The notes beneath the pieces are model-generated. The model searched no databases. It had not been told where the DNA came from and saw only the letters and a list, made by a program, of their open reading frames with translations. A program made the translations under genes and the position numbers. Positions 59,185 to 64,000 of a DNA stretch of 64,000 bases are shown in pieces. Position 1 is the first letter of the stretch. Every line of letters begins with the position of its first letter. This DNA is from Methanosphaerula subterraneus (GTDB lineage: Archaea; Halobacteriota; Methanomicrobia; Methanomicrobiales; Methanospirillaceae), in NCBI RefSeq assembly GCF_052055875.1, contig NZ_CP170508.1, forward strand, positions 2,480,001 to 2,544,000, read 5' to 3'.

Positions 59185-60128
59185 GGGATCTCGTCGACCA
59201 GGTAGTCGTCCCAGGTCCGCCGGCCGCAGACGATCTCAAACTCTTCGGGGGTGATCACCGGCACCGGGAACCTGACCTGATCGTCGTAGGCGATCCTCGG
59301 ACAGGCCGTGTTCACGTAACAGCCGAACCCGAGGTTCACCAGCGCATCAGGGCTCACCTCCTGGAGGGTGACGATCACCGCCCGGTCATCCAGGGACGCC
59401 AGGCGCTCTGCCATGGCAGCCCGTCGCTGACCGGACTTGGTGCTGAGCAGGATCCCGAACGATTCGGCCTGTTTTGCCCGCTCGATCAGACCGAACCTGC
59501 GCCGGAGGAGGCGTGAACTGTCGACCACGTCTGCCTTCTGCATGAACGGATCGAGGGCGATCACCCGTTTATTTGTGGCCAGCTGCACGCCGATCGGGTG
59601 GAAGAGGCCGGTCCCGATGTACAGGATCTCGTTCACCCCTTCGATCCGTGCCGCCCGGTAGGTGCACCCGAGTACCTGGCCGGCAGCCGGGGTCCGCCCG
59701 GATCCGTCCCTGGTCACGGCCTCGATCCCATGGTCTGCGAGGTACCGGACCGCCGCCGGGAGCAGGTGGGCGTGCTGGACGGTGGTCACGAGCCCGATCC
59801 GCTGCTCCTGCAGCAGGGGGAGGGCCCGGTCAAGGGAGGAGAGGTCGAAGTCCTGCTCGAAGGGGAGGCAGATGACATCCGGGTGGACCTCGACCGGGGT
59901 GTGTCCGATGTGCACCAGCACGTCCGCCTCGGCCAGGGCGGAGATGGCCAGATCACAGGCCCCGTAACAGGGGTCCCCGCTCAGGATCACGGAGAAGCCG
60001 GCCTTCTTCAGGTCCAGGGCCAGCCCAGCTCCCTGCCGCTTGAGCCCCTCAGGGAGTTGCAGTGCAACGCGGTGTGCCCCACGCCGGTGCAGTTCCCTGA
60101 TCAGGTCAGCAGTATCGATCGACGACAT
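59181..60128 (-). CDS. dph2: Diphthamide synthase Dph2 (3-amino-3-carboxypropyl transferase)
   Basis: 315 residues. It is a three-domain archaeal Dph2 with the cluster-ligating cysteines in DPCYGACDLA (~55), GCTYRAARI (~155) and VNTACPRIAYDD (~275). They bind one [4Fe-4S] that cleaves SAM non-canonically to transfer the aminocarboxypropyl group onto the histidine of elongation factor 2. Overlaps with hpt (23 bases) and the methyltransferase gene (4 bases) indicate an operon. Confidence 0.93.
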   Translation of the reverse strand: MSSIDTADLIRELHRRGAHRVALQLPEGLKRQGAGLALDLKKAGFSVILSGDPCYGACDLAISALAEADVLVHIGHTPVEVHPDVICLPFEQDFDLSSLDRALPLLQEQRIGLVTTVQHAHLLPAAVRYLADHGIEAVTRDGSGRTPAAGQVLGCTYRAARIEGVNEILYIGTGLFHPIGVQLATNKRVIALDPFMQKADVVDSSRLLRRRFGLIERAKQAESFGILLSTKSGQRRAAMAERLASLDDRAVIVTLQEVSPDALVNLGFGCYVNTACPRIAYDDQVRFPVPVITPEEFEIVCGRRTWDDYLVDEIP

Positions 60129-60654
60129 GGACCCGATCGTTCACCTCGATGCTCGTCAAGGATTTGTAGGTCCTGCCGATATCCGGTTTTCCGCGCTGGA
60201 TCACGAAGCAGATGTCGACCACCTCGACACCGATCTGCCCGAGGGCGGAGAGGAGTGCCCGCGTGGTCCCGCCGGTCGAGACCACGTCGTCGATGATCAC
60301 CACGCGGTCTCCTTTCGAGAGGCCGTTCAGGTACAGTTCCCCCTTTGAATACCCGGTGGTCTGGTGGACCGCCACCTCGCCAGGGAGTTTATACTCCCGC
60401 TTTCTGACGATATTCAGCGGGATATCGGTCATCAGGGAGAGGACGGTGCCGATATGGATCCCCATCGCCTCTGCGACCACGATCATATCGACCCCTTCCA
60501 GGTCCAGCATCTTCACCATCGCACACCCGATCTCCCGCAGGAGGTCCGGCTCTACGATCGGCACCCCGTCGGAGATGGGGTGGATAAAATAGTTGTATTC
60601 GCCTCGCTGCACCATCGGACAGGTCTCAAGGGACGTCACCAGTTTTTCAAGCAT
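60106..60654 (-). CDS. hpt: Hypoxanthine/guanine phosphoribosyltransferase
   Basis: 182 residues from ATG 60654 (MLEKLVTSLETCP); GTG 60660 is an alternative. It is a type I phosphoribosyltransferase with the PRPP-binding loop VVIIDDVVSTGGTTRAL near residue 117 and a short base-specificity C-terminus. Archaeal Hpt salvages hypoxanthine and guanine to IMP and GMP. It overlaps mfnA (8 bases) upstream and dph2 (23 bases) downstream. Confidence 0.9.
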   Translation of the reverse strand: MLEKLVTSLETCPMVQRGEYNYFIHPISDGVPIVEPDLLREIGCAMVKMLDLEGVDMIVVAEAMGIHIGTVLSLMTDIPLNIVRKREYKLPGEVAVHQTTGYSKGELYLNGLSKGDRVVIIDDVVSTGGTTRALLSALGQIGVEVVDICFVIQRGKPDIGRTYKSLTSIEVNDRVHVVDRYC

Positions 60655-61750
60655 TCTCACATTCTCCTATGTCCATCAGGAACTGTTCGATCATATCGGC
60701 GGTCACGTGCGGCATGCAGATGATCCGCATATGCCCTCTCCTGGTCCGGGATACGACCCAGTCCTTCGGGACCGGGCGGTCTGCGATGAAGGTGGCTACA
60801 TTCACGTCCGGGGTCACGGCCCTCGGGAACCCGAACGTCTCCATCCCCCGGATCAGCCGATGGGTGTTCTTCATACATCCGGCCACCACCGCCTCCATCC
60901 CGTCCCTGCCCATGTAATCGAGGACGGCAAGGGCGCCGGCCACCGAGGCGCCGGGTCTGGTTCCGGCCAGGGTGTACTCCTGCTTGACGGTCAGGTACGG
61001 CGTATCGATGTTCAGCAGCCCGAGCATCTCTGGTTCACGGACCAGCAGCGCCCCCGCCGGCAGGGTGCTCATCCCCATCTTGTGCGGGTCGACGGCGATC
61101 GAGGAGACTCCGGGGAGGGCGAAGTCGAAGGGCGGGGGATCCGGGAGGAACGGGATGACGAGCCCGCCGAAGGCCGCGTCGACATGCAGGAAGAGGTTCT
61201 CCTCCTCTGCAATCGCTGCGAGCGCACCGATGTCGTCCACCATCCCGTACTCGGTGCTCCCTGCTATTCCGACCAGGGCGATCGTATTCTTATCGATCGC
61301 TCCGCCGACCTGGTTGATGTCGGTCCGCATGCAACGATCCGCCGGCACCGTCTTCATCCGGATCCCGAGCATATCACAGGCCTTCTTGAACGAGAAGTGC
61401 GAGGTCTCCGGGATCACCACGTTCGGTTCATCGACCTTCTTCTGCGCCTTGGCGATCCGAAGCGCCTGAATATTCGATTCGGTCCCGCCCGAGGTCGCAT
61501 ACCCCCCGGCTTCCTGGTGGTGGAAGAGGTCGCCGAGCCGCTCGATCAGCAGCCGTTCGAGGGAGGCGGTGCCCGGGAAGAGACCCGGGTCTCCGAGGTT
61601 CGTCTCCATGAACATCAGGTGCGCCTTCACCGCAACCGGGTGCGGGACCGTACACATCGAACTTAGAATATGGGAGTGACAGAGGTCCTCCCCTCTCTTC
61701 TTTGAGAGGAAAGAGAAGAGTTCTTCCTCGGCCAGTCCTTTACAGAGCAT
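60647..61750 (-). CDS. mfnA: L-tyrosine (aspartate) decarboxylase MfnA
   Basis: 367 residues, a group II PLP-dependent decarboxylase: ATSGGTESNIQALRIAKA near 88, FLHVDAAFGGLVIPF near 195 and the PLP lysine in SIAVDPHKMGMSTLPAG near 230. In methanogens it makes tyramine for methanofuran, and aspartate decarboxylation to beta-alanine for CoA is known for some homologues. ATG 61750 is chosen over the longer frame, which starts inside ppsA. It overlaps the ppsA end by 11 bases. Confidence 0.93.
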   Translation of the reverse strand: MLCKGLAEEELFSFLSKKRGEDLCHSHILSSMCTVPHPVAVKAHLMFMETNLGDPGLFPGTASLERLLIERLGDLFHHQEAGGYATSGGTESNIQALRIAKAQKKVDEPNVVIPETSHFSFKKACDMLGIRMKTVPADRCMRTDINQVGGAIDKNTIALVGIAGSTEYGMVDDIGALAAIAEEENLFLHVDAAFGGLVIPFLPDPPPFDFALPGVSSIAVDPHKMGMSTLPAGALLVREPEMLGLLNIDTPYLTVKQEYTLAGTRPGASVAGALAVLDYMGRDGMEAVVAGCMKNTHRLIRGMETFGFPRAVTPDVNVATFIADRPVPKDWVVSRTRRGHMRIICMPHVTADMIEQFLMDIGECENA

Positions 61751-64000
61751 TGTTCTTTCTCGCCGCTTCAAGGAGTATCCGCTGCTCGGTGCGTGCCACG
61801 GCATGCCGGATCTTAGAGATTGCGTCGATGTTTGCTGATATACTGCTGATGCCGTGATCGACGAGCCACTCCGCCATCACCGGGTCTGACCCTGCCTGAC
61901 CGCAGATAGAGCATTCGACCCCGTACTCTCTGCAGACTCTGATCGCAGAATCGATCAGTTTCAGCACAGCCGGGTGCTTGGGCTTGTACATGTCGGTCAG
62001 GTGCTCGTTGTTCCGGTCGATCGCCAGGGTGTACTGGATCAGATCGTTGGTGCCGAACGAGGCGAACTTGATCCCGCACTTTGCAAAGTCCTCGATCAGG
62101 ACGGCACTGCTCGGGATCTCGATCATGATGCCGAGCGTCACCTTCTCGACGTCGACACCCCAGCCGGCGAGCATCGCCTTTGCCTGGATGAACTCGTCCG
62201 GGTGGCCGACCAGCGGGAACATCAGGCCCATGTTGTCGTAGCCCTCGTTCCAGAGCCGCTTGAAGGCCTCGACCTGCATCTTGAACTGTTCTGGGCTCTT
62301 GAGGTCGCGCCTGATTCCGCGCCATCCGAGCATCGGGTTGTGCTCGATCGGTTCGTCCTCGCCGCCCTCCATGTTCCGGAACTCGTCGGTCGGTGCGTCG
62401 AGGGTCCTGACCCAGACCGGTTTGCCCGGGAATGCGTCCAGCACGGTCTTGATACCGTTGTAGAGTTCGAGGATGAACTCCTCTTCCTTTCCGTTCTTAA
62501 TGAACCAGTTCGGCGTCTTGTTCAGCCCGAGGATCAGATGCTCGATCCTGAGCAGGCCGACCCCGTCAGCCCCGGTGGCTGCAGCCCGCTGTGCAGCCTC
62601 AGGGAGTGAGACGTTCACCTTTACACTGGTCGCGGTGATCACCGGTGCTGCGGCTGCCACCGGCTGTGCCGCAGTCGCTGCTGCAGGTGCAGCCTGGACT
62701 GCTCCCTCGTAGACGACTCCCTTCTCGCCGTCGACGGTCACCAGCTGCCCCTGTCTGAGGGTGCCGGTCCCGTTCCTGGTCCCGACCACGGCGGGTGTGC
62801 CGAGTTCCCTGCTGACGATCGCGGCGTGGCAGGTCATCCCGCCTTCGTCGGTCACGATGGCCTTCACCTTGCGCATCGCAGGGACCATGTCCGGGTTGGT
62901 CATCCTGGTGACCAGGATATCGCCCTCCTTGACGATCCCGATGTCCTTCGCGTCCATCAGGATCACGACCTTGCCGGTTGCGATCCCTGGCGAGGCCCCC
63001 TGGCCCTGGACGAGTACCTTCCCCTGGACTGCCCCGGTGGGCAGGGGTGCGTTCTTACCGTTCGCCATTCCGATCGTCGTGATCGGGCGGGACTGCAGAA
63101 TATAGAGTGAACTTCCGATGATCGACCACTCCACGTCCTGCGGAACACCATAATGGTCCTCGGCGATCTTGCCGAACATCGCGAGCCTGGCCACTTCCTC
63201 GTTCGAGAGGACCTGAGCGTCCTGCCGGGAGGGTGAGACCTCGACGACCTTCGTCCCCTTTCTGCCGTCCGGGAGGATTTCGACCTTCTTGTTGGCGATC
63301 AGCTGGTCGACCACCTTCTCTGTCCGCTGGTCGAAGATGTAATTGTCAGGGGAGACCGTGCCTGAGACGACGGCCTCGCCGAGACCCCACGATCCTTCGA
63401 TGATCGTCAACGGCTCTCCGGTCACAGGGTGACTGGAGAACATCACGCCGGCCTTCTCTGAGTGGACCAGCTGCTGTATGACGACAGCGATGTTCACGCT
63501 CCGGTCATCGAATCCCTGCTTTGAGCGGTAGTAGATAGCCCGGGCCCCGTAGAGTGAAGCCCAGCACTTCCTGACCGCTTCGATCAGGTCATCGACACCC
63601 TTGATATTCAGGTATGTCTCCTGCTGCCCTGCAAAACTGGCATCCGGGAGATCCTCTGCGGTCGCACTCGACCTGACCGCGACGATCATCTCCTCAGGGG
63701 ACATGGTATGGTATGCTGCCTTGATATCGTCCTGGATCTTCTGTGGCATCTCTGCATCGATCACCGATGCGATTGCCTGTCCAGCTGCTGCCTCGAGAGC
63801 TTCGTTGTTCTCGACATCGAGCTGCTCCATCTTCTGGAACAGTGTATCCTCAAGTCCGGTCGCTACCAGGAACCTGCGGAATGCCTGAGCCGTTACCACA
63901 AATGCTTTCGGAACAGGAAGTCCGATGGATGCCATCTCACCGAGTGAAGCACCTTTCCCTCCTACGGAGGGTATATCCTCTTTCCTGATCTCCTCGAGCC
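61740..64000 (-). CDS. ppsA: Phosphoenolpyruvate synthase (5' partial)
   Basis: The frame is open to the window edge, reading LEEIRKEDIPSVGGKGASLG before the internal ATG at 63935, so the start lies beyond base 64000. About 750 residues are visible: the ATP-grasp nucleotide-binding domain, the swivelling phosphohistidine domain with GGMTCHAAIVSRELGTPAVVG, an Ala/Pro-rich linker (AAPAAATAAQPVAAAAP), then the PEP/pyruvate-binding TIM barrel with EIPSSAVLIEDFA and CSICGQAGSDP. It converts pyruvate, ATP and water to PEP, AMP and phosphate, feeding gluconeogenesis from pyruvate made by CO2 fixation. It appears to head the operon with mfnA, hpt, dph2 and the methyltransferase gene. Confidence 0.95.
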   Translation of the reverse strand, partial: LEEIRKEDIPSVGGKGASLGEMASIGLPVPKAFVVTAQAFRRFLVATGLEDTLFQKMEQLDVENNEALEAAAGQAIASVIDAEMPQKIQDDIKAAYHTMSPEEMIVAVRSSATAEDLPDASFAGQQETYLNIKGVDDLIEAVRKCWASLYGARAIYYRSKQGFDDRSVNIAVVIQQLVHSEKAGVMFSSHPVTGEPLTIIEGSWGLGEAVVSGTVSPDNYIFDQRTEKVVDQLIANKKVEILPDGRKGTKVVEVSPSRQDAQVLSNEEVARLAMFGKIAEDHYGVPQDVEWSIIGSSLYILQSRPITTIGMANGKNAPLPTGAVQGKVLVQGQGASPGIATGKVVILMDAKDIGIVKEGDILVTRMTNPDMVPAMRKVKAIVTDEGGMTCHAAIVSRELGTPAVVGTRNGTGTLRQGQLVTVDGEKGVVYEGAVQAAPAAATAAQPVAAAAPVITATSVKVNVSLPEAAQRAAATGADGVGLLRIEHLILGLNKTPNWFIKNGKEEEFILELYNGIKTVLDAFPGKPVWVRTLDAPTDEFRNMEGGEDEPIEHNPMLGWRGIRRDLKSPEQFKMQVEAFKRLWNEGYDNMGLMFPLVGHPDEFIQAKAMLAGWGVDVEKVTLGIMIEIPSSAVLIEDFAKCGIKFASFGTNDLIQYTLAIDRNNEHLTDMYKPKHPAVLKLIDSAIRVCREYGVECSICGQAGSDPVMAEWLVDHGISSISANIDAISKIRHAVARTEQRILLEAARKNNAL

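Noticed and set aside
1..64000. CRISPR array, rRNA operon or complete insertion sequence
   Set aside because: No regularly spaced repeats, no cas genes, no rRNA sequence and no intact transposase were found on either strand.

Overview
The window is archaeal and reads as the chromosome of a hydrogenotrophic methanogen of the Methanomicrobiales. The evidence is a formate transporter, a tyrosine decarboxylase of methanofuran synthesis, an archaeal riboflavin/F420-branch reductase, archaeal replication and transcription factors (MCM, RFC small subunit, TBP, TFS, prefoldin beta), archaeosortase, Dph2, and many TATA boxes about 26 bp before a start codon (leaderless mRNAs). Gene content and moderately high GC fit a Methanosphaerula/Methanoregula-like genome, but the genus is an inference.

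Layout. 1-3.6 kb: 3' end of a very large secreted beta-helix protein with four carbohydrate-binding repeats. 4.0-6.8 kb: formate transporter, membrane OB-fold protein and two small conserved cytoplasmic genes. 6.9-12.9 kb: nucleotide-sugar locus (UDP-sugar epimerase and 6-dehydrogenase, hexapeptide acyltransferase, GDP-mannose dehydratase, glycosyltransferase, GDP-fucose synthase). 13.5-19.5 kb: AMP phosphorylase, two phenylacetate-CoA ligase paralogues with an ACT protein, and a hexulose-phosphate synthase/RraA fusion. 19.6-26.9 kb: TerC-like protein, several secreted proteins, rhodanese, class II lysyl-tRNA synthetase, SGNH hydrolase and a rubrerythrin-like protein.

26.9-31.0 kb is an accessory-looking, gene-poor stretch. 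It holds T-tracts, a transporter that fuses an SLC1-type symporter to an extracellular solute-binding domain, a promoter-bearing gene fragment, and tRNA-Asp and intron-containing tRNA-Tyr. 31.0-37.8 kb: 2-isopropylmalate/citramalate synthase with an anomalous 5' end, prefoldin beta, DUF2156 and GNAT genes, a soluble chemoreceptor, parvulin and an AEC transporter. 37.9-45.9 kb is an information-processing block: mcm-rfcS on the minus strand, then an RPA-associated protein, a phosphoesterase and an Lhr-type helicase on the plus strand, closed by tbp. 46-55.8 kb: tRNA-Leu, pth2-truD, SppA, riboflavin reductase, CDP-alcohol phosphotransferase, archaeosortase, TFS, a peptide-modifying radical SAM enzyme, a PAPS-reductase-like protein and hisH. 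55.9-64 kb: DUF1616 and FMN-barrel proteins, CorA, then a tight minus-strand operon (ppsA-mfnA-hpt-dph2-METTL5-like methyltransferase).

The strongest unusual signals are: (i) leaderless micro-ORFs placed 26 bp after TATA boxes and ahead of fdhC and the leuA-like gene, the latter lacking any ATG/GTG/TTG in its own frame; (ii) the SLC1-SBP fusion transporter; (iii) a radical SAM peptide maturase with no substrate peptide in sight; (iv) dense perfect inverted repeats in a few intergenic spacers. No CRISPR array, rRNA or intact insertion sequence was seen.
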